Origin: Gemmobacter nectariphilus DSM 15620
GTDB lineage: Bacteria > Pseudomonadota > Alphaproteobacteria > Rhodobacterales > Rhodobacteraceae
Reading direction: 5' to 3'
DNA length: 64,000 bases
Assembly (NCBI RefSeq): GCF_000429765.1
Contig: NZ_AUCM01000013.1
Location: forward strand, 28,971 to 92,970
Below, in pieces: positions 35,282 to 44,510 of this stretch (its first letter is position 1; the number at the start of each line of letters is the position of its first letter). The position numbers and the translations under genes were made by a program. The notes below the pieces were generated by a model, which saw only the letters and a list, made by a program, of their open reading frames with translations, was not told the DNA's origin and made no database searches.

Positions 35282-35899
35282 CTAGCGATCCGGCGGCAGC
35301 AGGCCCAGCCCGCGCAGATAGATGCCTATACCGGTTTCCAGCAGGTCCTCGGGGGCAAAGGGGGCGCGGGTGCCGGGGCGGGCGCGGGCGAACAGTTCGA
35401 CGATACCGTGGCTCATGGCCTGGACATGGGCTGCGAACATGGCCGCCGGGGGGCGGCGGTCAGGGGGCAGGTGTTCCGAGAGGGTGGCGGCCGCGGCCTC
35501 TTGTGTTGCGCGGGCGCGACCCGCGGCGCGGGCAAGGTCGGGGTTGCCCGCAAGGTTCACGCCGCTTTCGAACATCGCGACGTAATGCCCTGGAAACTTG
35601 CGGGCAAAGGACAGATAGGCGCGGCCCGTAGCCTCGAAGGCCGCAAGGGCCGAGGGTTTGCCGCCATTATAGGCATGTTCCATCAGATCGCCGAAAATCT
35701 CGAAGCCCTGCCGGGCGGCTTCGGCGATCAGATCCTCGCGGCCCTGAAAATGGCGATAGACGGCGGCAGGGGTCACGCCAGCCTCCTTGGCGGCCTCGGA
35801 CAGGGTAAAGCCTTGCGGGCCCTTCTCCTCGATCAGCCGCAGGCTGGCGTCGACCAGGGCCTGGCGCAGGTTGCCGTGGTGATAGCCCTGTTTAGCCAT
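35282..35899 (-). CDS. TetR/AcrR family regulator
   Basis: 205 residues. Helix-turn-helix at about 8-55 ([41 protein letters not shown]) and a C-terminal ligand domain with an alanine-rich helical bundle. Start at 35899 overlaps the upstream PPK2 gene by eight bases, so it is probably co-transcribed with it. Targets and ligand unknown. Confidence 0.85.
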   Translation of the reverse strand: MAKQGYHHGNLRQALVDASLRLIEEKGPQGFTLSEAAKEAGVTPAAVYRHFQGREDLIAEAARQGFEIFGDLMEHAYNGGKPSALAAFEATGRAYLSFARKFPGHYVAMFESGVNLAGNPDLARAAGRARATQEAAAATLSEHLPPDRRPPAAMFAAHVQAMSHGIVELFARARPGTRAPFAPEDLLETGIGIYLRGLGLLPPDR

Positions 35900-36761
35900 G
35901 CCAGAGGTCGGGGCCGCCGCAGATGGCCGGATCGGGGGTGCCGATGATCTCGGGCTTCTTGTGCGCATAGTCGATCGCGCCCAGCACGGTCTGGATCACC
36001 GCCAGCCGGGCGCGGTTCTTGTCGTCCGAGCGGATCACGGTCCAGGGGGCATCGACGGTATGGCTGCGGTCCAGCGTGTCGCGGATGGCCTGGGTATAGG
36101 CATCCCATTTTTCCAGCCCGTCCACGTCGATCGAGCTGAGCTTCCACTGTTTCAGCGGATCGGCTTCGCGGTCCAGCATCCGGCGCAGCTGTTCGGCCTG
36201 TCCGACGTTGAGCCAGATCTTGACCAGCCGGATGCCTTCGTCGACCAGCGTTTCCTCGAAGCCGGGAAGCTGGTGGAAGAAATGCTGGCGCTGTTTCGGG
36301 GTGCAGAAGCCGAAGACATGTTCGACCACGCCGCGGTTATACCAGCTGCGGTCGAAGATCGCCATTTCGCCGGCCGCCGGCAGCCAGTCGATATAGCGCT
36401 GGAAATACCATTGGGTCGATTCGCGTTCCGTCGGTTTGGGCAGCGCGACCACATAGGCATGGCGGGGGTTGAGGTTTTCCGTCAGCCGCCGGATGCAGCC
36501 GCCCTTGCCGGCCGCGTCGCGCCCTTCGAACACCACGATCATGCGACGTCCGGTGGCGCGCAGATCGGATTGCAGTTTGACCAGTTCGATCTGCAGGGGC
36601 TTCATGGCCTTGTCGTAATCGTCCTGATCCATCTCGCGCCGATAGGGATAAAGCGGCGACAGGACGTCCTTTTTCTTTGCGCCCTTCAGCTGCTCGCGGA
36701 TCTCTTCGGGGGCGGATTTTTCGGCAAAGCGGCTGATGGCGCCGTCAAAGGGCAGGTCCAT
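35892..36761 (-). CDS. ppk2: polyphosphate kinase 2
   Basis: 289 residues, class I PPK2. Walker [18 protein letters not shown], Walker [18 protein letters not shown], lid region with [17 protein letters not shown], and [17 protein letters not shown]. Uses polyphosphate to phosphorylate nucleoside diphosphates (GDP/ADP) in the cytoplasm. GGAGG precedes the ATG. In one minus-strand unit with the tetR gene. Confidence 0.93.
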   Translation of the reverse strand: MDLPFDGAISRFAEKSAPEEIREQLKGAKKKDVLSPLYPYRREMDQDDYDKAMKPLQIELVKLQSDLRATGRRMIVVFEGRDAAGKGGCIRRLTENLNPRHAYVVALPKPTERESTQWYFQRYIDWLPAAGEMAIFDRSWYNRGVVEHVFGFCTPKQRQHFFHQLPGFEETLVDEGIRLVKIWLNVGQAEQLRRMLDREADPLKQWKLSSIDVDGLEKWDAYTQAIRDTLDRSHTVDAPWTVIRSDDKNRARLAVIQTVLGAIDYAHKKPEIIGTPDPAICGGPDLWHG

Positions 36762-36816
36762 GGGATCCTCCGGGGCTGTGCGGGCAGTATCGCCGGATTG
36801 CGCGCCGAGGCAATGG

Positions 36817-37407
36817 TCAGCGGCGGGCGAACCAGCGGTCGAGTATGGGGGACAGATAGGCCCAGATGCCGGGCGCGCCGCGGGCGATGCGCTGACCGAC
36901 GCGGGTTTCCAGCTGGGTGCGCGTCACCTCATAGTCGACCCAGGTGCCGCCATCGGTGGCCAGGTTCTGCATGACGGGCTGCACCCGGTCGAGCGATTTG
37001 GCAAAGATCGCATCCGGCGTCTGGGATGCCTCGAATTCGTCCCACAGAGCGCGGAATTCGGCGGCCTGATCGGCCGGCAGCAGGCCGAAGAGGCGCGCGG
37101 CGGCCGCCTGTTCCATCGCCAGCAGATCGGCCGAGCCATGAGGCGCGCCGTTCTGCGCATGGATCGGCGTGTCGCCGACGTCGATTTCCACCAGATCATG
37201 GATCAGCAGCATGCGGATCACCCGGCCGATATCGACTGCCGGATCGGCCTGATCAGCCAGCACCATGGCATAAAGCGCAATATGCCAGCTGTGTTCGCCC
37301 GAATTCTCGCGCCGCGAGCGGTCGCACAACGTGCCGGCCCGAAGGACCGATTTCAGCTTGTCGGCCTCGGTCAGGAAGGCAAGCTGGGCGGCCAGACGGT
37401 CGGTCAC
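36817..37407 (-). CDS. HD-domain phosphohydrolase (YfbR/HDDC2-like)
   Basis: 196 residues from a GTG start whose TGA overlap couples it to the upstream gene. HD motif: [18 protein letters not shown] (His), [17 protein letters not shown] (His-Asp). Members are metal-dependent 5'-deoxynucleotidases that dephosphorylate dNMPs. No other domain. The substrate is inferred. Confidence 0.85.
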   Translation of the reverse strand: MTDRLAAQLAFLTEADKLKSVLRAGTLCDRSRRENSGEHSWHIALYAMVLADQADPAVDIGRVIRMLLIHDLVEIDVGDTPIHAQNGAPHGSADLLAMEQAAAARLFGLLPADQAAEFRALWDEFEASQTPDAIFAKSLDRVQPVMQNLATDGGTWVDYEVTRTQLETRVGQRIARGAPGIWAYLSPILDRWFARR

Positions 37408-37631
37408 TGTTGCTGGGCCTTGAGCCGGGCAACCTCGGCCATGAAGAACTGCCGCCCGCGCCGTTCGGCAAGGCGCAGGCGCATCGAGGTCATGAACACC
37501 TCTTCCAGCGTCGGGGACATCTGGCCGATCGACTTGGCGACCCGCTCATGCAGCCGGTCGTCGCCGGTTTCCTGCATCGCGGCATAGACATCGCCCGAAA
37601 GCGCGTCGGCCAGCTCGTCGATCAGCGCCAT
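37404..37631 (-). CDS. hypothetical protein (75 aa)
   Basis: MALIDELADALSGDVYAAMQ onwards, all-helical, charged. No recognised family. Lies between the alpha/beta hydrolase gene (one base after its stop) and the HD gene (overlap of four bases), so it is co-expressed with both. Confidence 0.7.
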   Translation of the reverse strand: MALIDELADALSGDVYAAMQETGDDRLHERVAKSIGQMSPTLEEVFMTSMRLRLAERRGRQFFMAEVARLKAQQQ

Positions 37632-37632
37632 G

Positions 37633-38292
37633 TCAGCGGGTGCTTTCGGTCAGCCGGCGTTTGACGTAGTCCGAGACCTCGGAGATCATCGGCTTCATAT
37701 GCGCCTCGTCGTCTTCGAAGAAATGCCCGGCGCCTTCGATCTGGGTATGGGTGATCGTGATGCCCTTCTGCTCGTGCAGCTTGTTCACGAGGTTCACGGT
37801 ATCCTTGGGCGGGGCCACGCGATCGGCAGCGCCGTTGATGATCAGGCCCGAGGCCGGGCAGGGCGCGAGGAAGCTGAAGTCATACATGTTCGCAGGCGGC
37901 GCGACCGAGATGAACCCCGTCACCTCGGGGCGGCGCATCAGCAGCTGCATGCCGATCCAGGCGCCGAAGCTGAAGCCTGCGACCCAGCAATGCTTGGCGT
38001 TCTGGTTCATGGACTGCAGGTAATCGAGCGCCGAGGCAGCATCGGCCAGCTCGCCGATGCCCTGGTCGTATTCGCCCTGGCTGCGCCCGACGCCGCGGAA
38101 GTTGAACCGCAGCACCGTGAAGCCCAGGTTGTAGAACGCATAGTGCAGGTTATAGACGACGCGGTTGTTCATCGTGCCGCCGAACTGCGGATGCGGATGC
38201 AGCACGATGGCGATCGGGGCGTCACGGTCCTTCTGCGGGTGGTAGCGGCCTTCGAGGCGGCCTTCGGGGCCGGGGAAAATCACTTCGGGCAT
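37633..38292 (-). CDS. alpha/beta hydrolase
   Basis: 219 residues, MPEVIFPGPEGRLEGRYHPQ. HPHPQFGGTMNNRVV, NFRGVGRSQG, nucleophile elbow AGFSFGAWIG, acid region INGAADRVAPP, and HTQIEGAGHFF with the catalytic His. Cytoplasmic serine hydrolase of the KANL3/Tex30-like group found in many proteobacteria; substrate unknown. Start at 38292 is the conserved one; the open frame upstream covers the iscR promoter. Divergent from iscR. Confidence 0.88.
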   Translation of the reverse strand: MPEVIFPGPEGRLEGRYHPQKDRDAPIAIVLHPHPQFGGTMNNRVVYNLHYAFYNLGFTVLRFNFRGVGRSQGEYDQGIGELADAASALDYLQSMNQNAKHCWVAGFSFGAWIGMQLLMRRPEVTGFISVAPPANMYDFSFLAPCPASGLIINGAADRVAPPKDTVNLVNKLHEQKGITITHTQIEGAGHFFEDDEAHMKPMISEVSDYVKRRLTESTR

Positions 38293-38332
38293 GGAGGCTT
38301 CGGCTTCCCTTTTGCGGCGCGGCCCGGTCTGG

Positions 38333-38370
38333 TTGACGGGTGTCGGCGCATACTTTAGAATCATTCCAGG
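38333..38370 (+). promoter_or_regulatory. iscR promoter with overlapping Irr-like box
   Basis: TTGACG (38333-38338), 17-base spacer, TAGAAT (38356-38361). The -10 lies in TTTAGAATCATTCCAGG (38354-38370), whose left half matches the Irr iron-control element; the right half is imperfect. Suggests iron control of the suf operon. Confidence 0.55.
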
Positions 38371-38471
38371 TGACCGGAAGGCTTCCGGCCAGTTCGCAAT
38401 TGAGTTAAGCGTCGAGGCGTTCGCCGTCAATGGTGCGCCGGTCCTTGCGGACGGGTGCAAGGGAGTATTGC

Positions 38472-38933
38472 ATGAAGCTTTCGACCAAGGGGCGTTATGC
38501 CATGGTGGCCCTGGCCGATCTGGCACTGCATCCGGGCGAGGCCCGGGTCTCGCTGGCCGAGATCTCGAAGCGGCAGGACATCTCGTTGCCGTATCTGGAG
38601 CAGCTGTTCGTCAAGTTGCGCCGGGCGGGGCTGGTGGAATCGGTGCGCGGGCCCGGCGGCGGCTATCGGCTGGCGCGATCGCCCGATGCGATCCGGGTGT
38701 CCGAAGTGCTGGAAGCGGTCGAGGAAACGGTGGATGCCACCCATACCGGGGCTGGGGCCTCGGGCGGGCAGTCGGGCAGCCGGGCGCAAAGCATGTGCAA
38801 CCGGCTGTGGCAGGGGCTGAGCGCCAATGTCTATGTCTACCTGCATCAGGTGCGGCTGTCGGATGTGGTGCAGAATGCGCTGACGCCTTGTCCCGCGGTG
38901 CCGGCGCTGTTCCGGGTGGTGGACGAGGACTGA
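38472..38933 (+). CDS. iscR: Rrf2-family iron-sulfur regulator IscR
   Basis: 153 residues. Winged helix MKLSTKGRYAMVALADLALH, SLAEISKRQDISLPYLEQLF, VRGPGGGYRLAR. The cluster-binding region keeps only one of the three cysteines known from E. coli IscR (Cys 109 in SMCNRLWQGL); the positions of the other two are non-Cys. The Rhodobacter sphaeroides IscR is known to lack them too. Represses or tunes the suf genes downstream by sensing 2Fe-2S supply. Start matches the family; the in-frame ATG at 38430 does not. Confidence 0.92.
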   Translation: MKLSTKGRYAMVALADLALHPGEARVSLAEISKRQDISLPYLEQLFVKLRRAGLVESVRGPGGGYRLARSPDAIRVSEVLEAVEETVDATHTGAGASGGQSGSRAQSMCNRLWQGLSANVYVYLHQVRLSDVVQNALTPCPAVPALFRVVDED

Positions 38934-38941
38934 GCGGCGGC

Positions 38942-39042
38942 GCTCCCGCAGGGCCTGCGCGCGCCAGGCGCGCTTGACCCTTTGGGCCGGGCCGCGCGTG
39001 CCGCGCGGCGCTTCGCGGAGGGTATTTGGGGAAAGGTGAAGC
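38942..39042 (+). repeat. composite intergenic repeat, copy 15 (type B)
   Basis: GCTCCCGCA, hairpins GCGCGC/GCGCGC and CCGCGCG-TG-CCGCGCGG-like, TTTGGGCCGGG, then GCTTCGCGGAGGGTATTTGG and GGAAAGGTGAAGC. Follows iscR. Its AAAGGTGA tail lies seven bases before the next ATG and probably acts as its ribosome binding site. Confidence 0.75.
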
Positions 39043-39046
39043 TGCG

Positions 39047-40099
39047 ATGGCGAGGGCCGGGCGCGTCTATCTGGACTGGAATGCGACGACGCCGCTGCGC
39101 CCCGAGGCGCGGGCGGCGATGATCGCGGCGATGGATGTGGCGGGCAATCCGTCCTCGGTTCATGCCGAGGGGCGGGCGGCCAAGGCGCTGATCGAGCGGG
39201 CGCGGGGGCAGGTGGCGGCGGCGCTGGGGGCCGAAGGGTCGGATATCGTCTTTGTCAGCGGGGCGACCGAGGCGGCGGCGCTGGCCTGCGCGGGGCGCGG
39301 GCTGGTCTGTGCCGGGATCGAGCATGAGGCGGTGTCTGCCTGGTGCGAGGAGGCGCTGGTCCCCGATGCCGAGGGCCGGGTGGCGGTGGCCGACCCGGGC
39401 CGGACGGCCCTGCAATTGGCCAATTCCGAAACCGGCGTGGTGCAGGCGCTGCCCGAGGGGCTGGCGGTATCCGATCTGACGCAGGGCTTTGGCAAGATCC
39501 CCTTTGCCTTTGACTGGTCCGGGGTCGCGATGGGCATCGTGTCGGCGCACAAGCTGGGCGGGCCGAAGGGAATTGGCGCGCTGGTGATCCGGCGGGGTCT
39601 GGACATATCGCCGCAGCTGAAGGGCGGCGGGCAAGAGATGGGGCGCCGCGCAGGCACCGAGAACCTGATCGGGATCGCCGGTTTTGGCGCCGCGGCCGAG
39701 GCGGCGGCGCGCGATCTGGCCGATGGCCTGTGGGAGCGGGTGGCTGGAATTAGAAATGTTCTAGATTCAGCATTGTCAGGCGGCGAAAGCGGGACTATTT
39801 CAGTCGGGCATGGCGCGCCCCGCCTTCCGAACACCCTGTGCCTGGTCACGCCGGGCTGGAAGGGCGAGACGCAGGTGATGCAGATGGACCTGGCGGGGTT
39901 TGCCGTCTCGGCGGGCTCGGCCTGTTCCAGCGGCAAGGTGCGCGCCAGCCGCGTGCTGCGCGCCATGGGGCTGGACGAGGTGGCCGCCGCGTCGGCCATG
40001 CGGGTTTCGCTGGGGCCGGACACGGCCGAGGCAGATGTGATGCGCTTTGCCGAGGTCTGGGCCGCTGCCCGCGACCGGGCACGGGCGCGGATGGGATGA
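39047..40099 (+). CDS. cysteine desulfurase (NifS/IscS-like, class V aminotransferase)
   Basis: 350 residues, YLDWNATTPLRPEARAAMIA. PLP lysine in VSAHKLGGPKGIGAL (Lys 169) and active-site Cys in SAGSACSSGKVRASR (Cys 293). Releases sulfur from cysteine for Fe-S assembly. Shorter than E. coli IscS (404). Second desulfurase of the operon besides sufS. A short AT-rich patch (39751-39777) with rare codons interrupts the otherwise GC-rich gene. Confidence 0.92.
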   Translation: MARAGRVYLDWNATTPLRPEARAAMIAAMDVAGNPSSVHAEGRAAKALIERARGQVAAALGAEGSDIVFVSGATEAAALACAGRGLVCAGIEHEAVSAWCEEALVPDAEGRVAVADPGRTALQLANSETGVVQALPEGLAVSDLTQGFGKIPFAFDWSGVAMGIVSAHKLGGPKGIGALVIRRGLDISPQLKGGGQEMGRRAGTENLIGIAGFGAAAEAAARDLADGLWERVAGIRNVLDSALSGGESGTISVGHGAPRLPNTLCLVTPGWKGETQVMQMDLAGFAVSAGSACSSGKVRASRVLRAMGLDEVAAASAMRVSLGPDTAEADVMRFAEVWAAARDRARARMG

Positions 40100-40134
40100 C
40101 AGCGCCCTGTGCGGCGCGATGAAGGGGAATGCAG

Positions 40135-41661
40135 ATGGCACTGGCCGATCAAGTCGAAGACCAGATCGAAGTCCGCGAGGGCGTGGACCGCGAGACGATC
40201 GAAACCGTTCAGGCCATGGCCGGTAAATACAAATACGGCTGGGAAACCGAGATCGAGATGGAGTTCGCCCCCAAAGGGCTGAATGAAGACATCGTCCGGC
40301 TGATCAGCGAAAAGAACGGCGAGCCGGAGTGGATGCTGGACTGGCGCCTGGCCGCCTATCGCCGCTGGGTGCAGATGGAAGAGCCCCGCTGGGCGATGCT
40401 GAACTACCCGGAAATCGGCTATCAGGACCAGTATTACTACGCCAAGCCAAAGAGCATGGCCGTCAAGCCCAAGTCGCTGGACGAGGTGGATCCCAAGCTG
40501 CTGGCAACCTATGCCAAGCTGGGAATTCCGCTGAAGGAACAGATGCTTCTGGCCGGTGTCGAAGGTGCCGAGGGCGAGCCGCGCAAGGTGGCGGTGGATG
40601 CGGTCTTTGACAGTGTCTCGGTCGGCACCACCTTCAAGGACGAGCTGAAGAAGGCTGGCGTCATCTTCTGTTCCATCTCCGAGGCGATCCGCGAATACCC
40701 CGATCTGGTCAAGAAATACCTTGGCTCGGTCGTGCCGCAGTCGGACAACTTCTTTGCCACGCTGAACAGTGCGGTGTTCTCGGATGGCTCGTTCGTCTAT
40801 GTGCCCGAAGGGGTGCGCTGCCCGATGGAGCTGTCGACCTATTTCCGCATCAATGCCGAAAACACCGGGCAGTTCGAGCGCACGCTGATCGTGGCCGACA
40901 AGGGCGCCTATGTGTCCTACCTGGAAGGCTGCACGGCGCCCAAGCGCGACACGCACCAGCTGCATGCGGCGGTGGTGGAAATCGTCATCCTCGACGATGC
41001 CGAGGTCAAATATTCCACCGTCCAGAACTGGTATCCGGGCGACGAGGAAGGCCGCGGCGGCATCTACAACTTTGTCACCAAGCGGGCCGATTGCCGGGGC
41101 GCGCGGGCCAAGGTGATGTGGACCCAGGTGGAAACCGGGTCGGCGATCACCTGGAAATATCCGTCCTGCATCCTGCGCGGCGACGATTCGCAAGGCGAGT
41201 TCTATTCCATCGCCATCGCGAACAATGCCCAGCAGGCCGATACGGGCACCAAGATGGTCCACCTGGGCAAGCGCACCAAGTCGCGGATCGTGTCCAAGGG
41301 GATCAGCGCGGGGCGCGCGCAGAACACCTATCGCGGGCTGGTGTCGATGCACCCCAAGGCGGTCGAAAGCCGCAACTATACCCAGTGCGACAGCCTGCTG
41401 ATCGGCGACAAGTGCGGGGCGCATACGGTGCCCTATATCGAGGTGAAGAACAACTCGAGCCGCGTCGAGCACGAGGCGACCACCTCGAAGGTGGACGACG
41501 ATCAGCTGTTCTACTGCCGCTCGCGCGGGATGGACGAGGAAGAGGCGGTGGCGCTGGTCGTCAACGGCTTCTGCCGCGAGGTGCTGCAAGCCCTGCCGAT
41601 GGAATTCGCCATGGAGGCGCAAAGCCTGGTGGCGATTTCGCTGGAGGGCAGTGTTGGCTAG
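40135..41661 (+). CDS. sufB: Fe-S cluster assembly scaffold SufB
   Basis: 508 residues. Family blocks [59 protein letters not shown], and C-terminal [20 protein letters not shown] with the conserved Cys, followed by [13 protein letters not shown]. Forms SufBC2D, the cytoplasmic scaffold. ATG 40135 has better spacing to GAAGGGG than 40129. Confidence 0.97.
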   Translation: MALADQVEDQIEVREGVDRETIETVQAMAGKYKYGWETEIEMEFAPKGLNEDIVRLISEKNGEPEWMLDWRLAAYRRWVQMEEPRWAMLNYPEIGYQDQYYYAKPKSMAVKPKSLDEVDPKLLATYAKLGIPLKEQMLLAGVEGAEGEPRKVAVDAVFDSVSVGTTFKDELKKAGVIFCSISEAIREYPDLVKKYLGSVVPQSDNFFATLNSAVFSDGSFVYVPEGVRCPMELSTYFRINAENTGQFERTLIVADKGAYVSYLEGCTAPKRDTHQLHAAVVEIVILDDAEVKYSTVQNWYPGDEEGRGGIYNFVTKRADCRGARAKVMWTQVETGSAITWKYPSCILRGDDSQGEFYSIAIANNAQQADTGTKMVHLGKRTKSRIVSKGISAGRAQNTYRGLVSMHPKAVESRNYTQCDSLLIGDKCGAHTVPYIEVKNNSSRVEHEATTSKVDDDQLFYCRSRGMDEEEAVALVVNGFCREVLQALPMEFAMEAQSLVAISLEGSVG

Positions 41662-42034
41662 ACTGGTCAACAGTATCGAGGCGGTGTTGAGGAGGGGGCC
41701 GCCTTGGCTCTCTTTCCTTCTCGGCGCCGCGTTGACGGTGTTGGCGCGATGGCTGACTGACATGCCTATGTTGGTGGCAGGGATTACCAACATGATCTTC
41801 ATTCTCACGATCGGCGTGAGGGTGCTGACCCAGCCGGTGCATCCCAGTATGGTGCAAAGACGCGTGATCGAGGAATTCCGGCATCTCCAGCCACAAGATT
41901 GGCCAAGCTACAGAAGGGAGCAGGTGTTGGGTTTCCTAGAGAAGCGGATCGTCTGGTTGGTTCTGGGCGCGACGATTGCGGGCTTCGTTGTTTTGTATTC
42001 CTACGCCGGTGTGCCCGCGCATGAGTTTAACTGA
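41651..42034 (+). CDS. hypothetical membrane protein (127 aa)
   Basis: GTG start at 41651 overlapping the sufB end by 11 bases. Hydrophobic segments [40 protein letters not shown] and [20 protein letters not shown] flank a soluble loop. Codon use and base composition look less GC-rich than in sufB. No family recognised; not a Suf component. Confidence 0.6.
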   Translation: MLARLVNSIEAVLRRGPPWLSFLLGAALTVLARWLTDMPMLVAGITNMIFILTIGVRVLTQPVHPSMVQRRVIEEFRHLQPQDWPSYRREQVLGFLEKRIVWLVLGATIAGFVVLYSYAGVPAHEFN

Positions 42035-42035
42035 A

Positions 42036-42347
42036 ATGATCGTCACCACCACCCCCACCGTCGAAGGCCGTCCTGCCCGCGAATATCTGGGTATCGTGAC
42101 GGGCGAGGCCATTCTGGGCGCCAATATCTTCCGCGATCTGTTCGCCAGCGTGCGTGACATCGTGGGGGGGCGCGCCGGCGCCTATGAGCAGGAGCTGGGC
42201 AAGGCCCGGCGCACTGCGCTGGCGGAAATGCAGGATGAGGCGCGACGCCTGGGCGCCGATGCGGTGGTGGGGGTCGATCTGGACTATGAGGTGATCAACA
42301 ACATGCTGATGGTCTCGGCCAGCGGCACGGCGGTGCGCCTTGGCTGA
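42036..42347 (+). CDS. YbjQ family (UPF0145/DUF74) protein
   Basis: 103 residues, [20 protein letters not shown], the standard start, then [20 protein letters not shown] and [16 protein letters not shown]. Pentameric heavy-metal-binding-like fold; function unknown. ATG 42036 is the conserved start (42021 possible). Confidence 0.88.
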   Translation: MIVTTTPTVEGRPAREYLGIVTGEAILGANIFRDLFASVRDIVGGRAGAYEQELGKARRTALAEMQDEARRLGADAVVGVDLDYEVINNMLMVSASGTAVRLG

Positions 42348-42999
42348 ACGCGTTGCCCCTGAACGTGCTGCCCCGACCGCCGATCCGGCGGCCGAAGCAG
42401 CACGCGCCGGGGCAGCGCCGCAGCGGCCCGAGCTGACCTTGCCCGAGGCCGAGGCGGCCCTTGTGCGGGCGGCCTATGAGCGGGCTGCGGTCATCCTGGA
42501 ATATGGTTCGGGCGGGTCGACCGTGATGGCGGGCGAAATGCCGGGCAAGACCATCTTCAGCGTCGAATCCGATGCAGCCTGGGTTGCCATGATGCAGGGC
42601 TGGTTCGCGGCCAATCCACCGGCCTCGGCCGTTCGCATGCATCATGCCGACATCGGCCCCACCGCCGGCTGGGGCCGCCCGGCCAGCGAGGCGACCTTTC
42701 GCAAATGGCCCGGCTATGCGCTGTCGGTCTGGGATCTGGACGGGTTCGCGCAGCCCGATGTGGTGCTGATCGACGGCCGGTTCCGCCCGGCCTGCCTGAT
42801 GACCGTGGCCCTGCGCAGCACCCGGCCGGTGACGGTGCTGTTTGACGACTACATCGGCCGCAAGCCCTATCATTCGGTGGAAACGCTGATCCGCCCCGCC
42901 GAGATCGTCGGCCGCATGGCGCGCTTCGAGGTCACGCCGATGGCGCTGCCGACTGACCGCCTGCAATGGCTGGTGGGCCTTTACCAGAGGCCGCTGTGA
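42340..42999 (+). CDS. class I SAM-dependent methyltransferase-like protein
   Basis: 219 residues from a TTG start overlapping the previous stop. [20 protein letters not shown] resembles the SAM-binding loop, FSVESDAAW the acidic strand-2 end, and [14 protein letters not shown] a later strand. Similar proteins in this family of bacteria are annotated as hypothetical. No catalytic assignment. Confidence 0.6.
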   Translation: MAERVAPERAAPTADPAAEAARAGAAPQRPELTLPEAEAALVRAAYERAAVILEYGSGGSTVMAGEMPGKTIFSVESDAAWVAMMQGWFAANPPASAVRMHHADIGPTAGWGRPASEATFRKWPGYALSVWDLDGFAQPDVVLIDGRFRPACLMTVALRSTRPVTVLFDDYIGRKPYHSVETLIRPAEIVGRMARFEVTPMALPTDRLQWLVGLYQRPL

Positions 43000-43125
43000 T
43001 CGACATGTGGGGAACATACCGTCACGCCGCGCCATATGGGCGCGAAAACATCCGGCTTTCGCCATGGGAATGCCCAAGTTGTTATCAACAACCTAAGCAT
43101 GTGCAGCCCATGGCAGGAGCGGAAC

Positions 43126-43623
43126 ATGCTGGATCAGCGCAAGACCTTTGCGGCGCGGCTCGAAAGGATCGCGGCCCATACCGGGAATACCAATGCGACG
43201 CTGCATATCGGTATGGCCGACCAGTTGCCGCAAGCGGCGCTGAAGCGCGCCGTTCTGGGCCGGGCCAAGCCGCGCCAGACCCCCAGCAGTGTTCTGGCCT
43301 CGCCTCTGGCGCTGCTCAGCGGGGCCGTGGCCTGGGTCTGGGCGCAATGGGCGCTGCCGGTCCTGCTGGGGTCGACCGAGCTATGGGTTGCGCTGCTGGC
43401 GGCGGCCGTGGGGCTGATGCTGCTGCGGCTGGTGTTGGGGCTGAAAGGGCCGCTGATGCTGGCGCTGCAACTGATGGGCGTGGCCTTCGCCGTGTTCGGC
43501 ATGCACAACGCGGTGCATGTCTGGCCCGAGGCATTCGCATCGCTCTTCTCGCCCGACTGGGTGCAGGGTGTGCTTGCAAGCACGGCGCCGATGACGCTGT
43601 CGATGGACATTCTGCCGAACTGA
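43126..43623 (+). CDS. hypothetical membrane protein (165 aa)
   Basis: MLDQRKTFAARLERIAAHTG, a soluble basic N-terminus, then three to four hydrophobic segments (LALLSGAVAWVWAQWALPVL; ELWVALLAAAVGLMLLRLVL; LMLALQLMGVAFAVFGMHNA). CAGGAGC precedes the ATG at 43126. Common near suf genes of Rhodobacteraceae; function unknown. Confidence 0.65.
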   Translation: MLDQRKTFAARLERIAAHTGNTNATLHIGMADQLPQAALKRAVLGRAKPRQTPSSVLASPLALLSGAVAWVWAQWALPVLLGSTELWVALLAAAVGLMLLRLVLGLKGPLMLALQLMGVAFAVFGMHNAVHVWPEAFASLFSPDWVQGVLASTAPMTLSMDILPN

Positions 43624-43659
43624 TCCAGTCCCGGCCCTGCGGGGCCGATCCTGACCAAT

Positions 43660-43733
43660 CGGGGTGCAGCCGCAAGGCTGGCGCCCCTTTCCGCCATCCG
43701 GGGTGCAGCCGCAAGGCTGGCGCCCCTTTCCGC
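43660..43733 (+). repeat. two tandem 35-base hairpin repeats (period 39)
   Basis: Copies at 43660-43694 and 43699-43733, identical: CGGGGTGCAGCCGCAAGGCT continuing GGCGCCCCTTTCCGC. Each folds as GGGG-TG-CAGCC-GCAA-GGCTG-GCG-CCCC followed by TTT. Lies between an unknown gene and sufC, so it could terminate or attenuate. Confidence 0.8.
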
Positions 43734-43754
43734 ATTGCCTGAAAGGACCGCATC

Positions 43755-44510
43755 ATGCTGGAAATCCGCAACCTGCACGTCAAGCTGGAAGAAGAGGACA
43801 AGCCGATCCTGAAAGGGGTCGACCTGACCGTCGAGGCCGGCAAGGTTCATGCCATCATGGGCCCGAACGGCTCGGGCAAATCCACGCTGTCCTATGTGCT
43901 GTCGGGCCGTGACGGCTATGAGGTCACCGACGGCAGCGCCACGCTGGACGGCGAGGATCTGCTGGGCATGGAGCCCGAGGAGCGCGCCGCTGCCGGCCTG
44001 TTCCTGGCGTTCCAATACCCGGTGGAAATCCCCGGCGTCGGCAACATGACCTTCCTGCGCACCGCGCTGAACGCACAGCGCAAGGCGCGCGGCGAAGAGG
44101 AACTGTCGGCCGGCGATTTCCTGAAACTGGTGCGCGAAAAGGCCAAGGCGCTGAAGATCGACGCCGACATGCTCAAGCGTCCGGTCAACGTGGGCTTTTC
44201 GGGCGGCGAGAAAAAGCGCAACGAAATCCTCCAGATGGCCATGCTGGAGCCCAAGATGTGCATCCTGGACGAGACCGACTCGGGCCTCGATGTCGATGCG
44301 ATGAAGCTGGTGTCCGAAGGCGTCAATGCGCTGCGGTCCGAAGGGCGGGCGTTTCTGGTGATCACCCACTACCAGCGCCTGCTGGACCATATCAAACCGG
44401 ATGTCGTCCACATCATGGCCGATGGCCGCATCGTCAAGACCGGCGGGCCGGAACTGGCGCTGGAGGTCGAGCACAACGGTTATGCCAACCTCTTGGCGGA
44501 GGCGAAGTGA
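43755..44510 (+). CDS. sufC: Fe-S cluster assembly ATPase SufC
   Basis: 251 residues. ABC-type ATPase: Walker A MGPNGSGKSTLSYVL (about 36-43), signature GFSGGEKKRNEILQM, Walker B CILDETDSGLD, H-loop VITHYQRLL. Drives SufBC2D. GAAAGG precedes the ATG. sufD overlaps its stop (TGATG). Confidence 0.97.
   Translation: MLEIRNLHVKLEEEDKPILKGVDLTVEAGKVHAIMGPNGSGKSTLSYVLSGRDGYEVTDGSATLDGEDLLGMEPEERAAAGLFLAFQYPVEIPGVGNMTFLRTALNAQRKARGEEELSAGDFLKLVREKAKALKIDADMLKRPVNVGFSGGEKKRNEILQMAMLEPKMCILDETDSGLDVDAMKLVSEGVNALRSEGRAFLVITHYQRLLDHIKPDVVHIMADGRIVKTGGPELALEVEHNGYANLLAEAK

Noticed and set aside
39160..41808. 882-codon minus-strand open frame opposite the desulfurase and sufB genes
   Set aside because: Shadow of two well-supported genes; no protein features.
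43660..43733. CRISPR array
   Set aside because: Only two units with a four-base gap; these are tandem hairpins, not repeats with spacers, and no cas genes are present.
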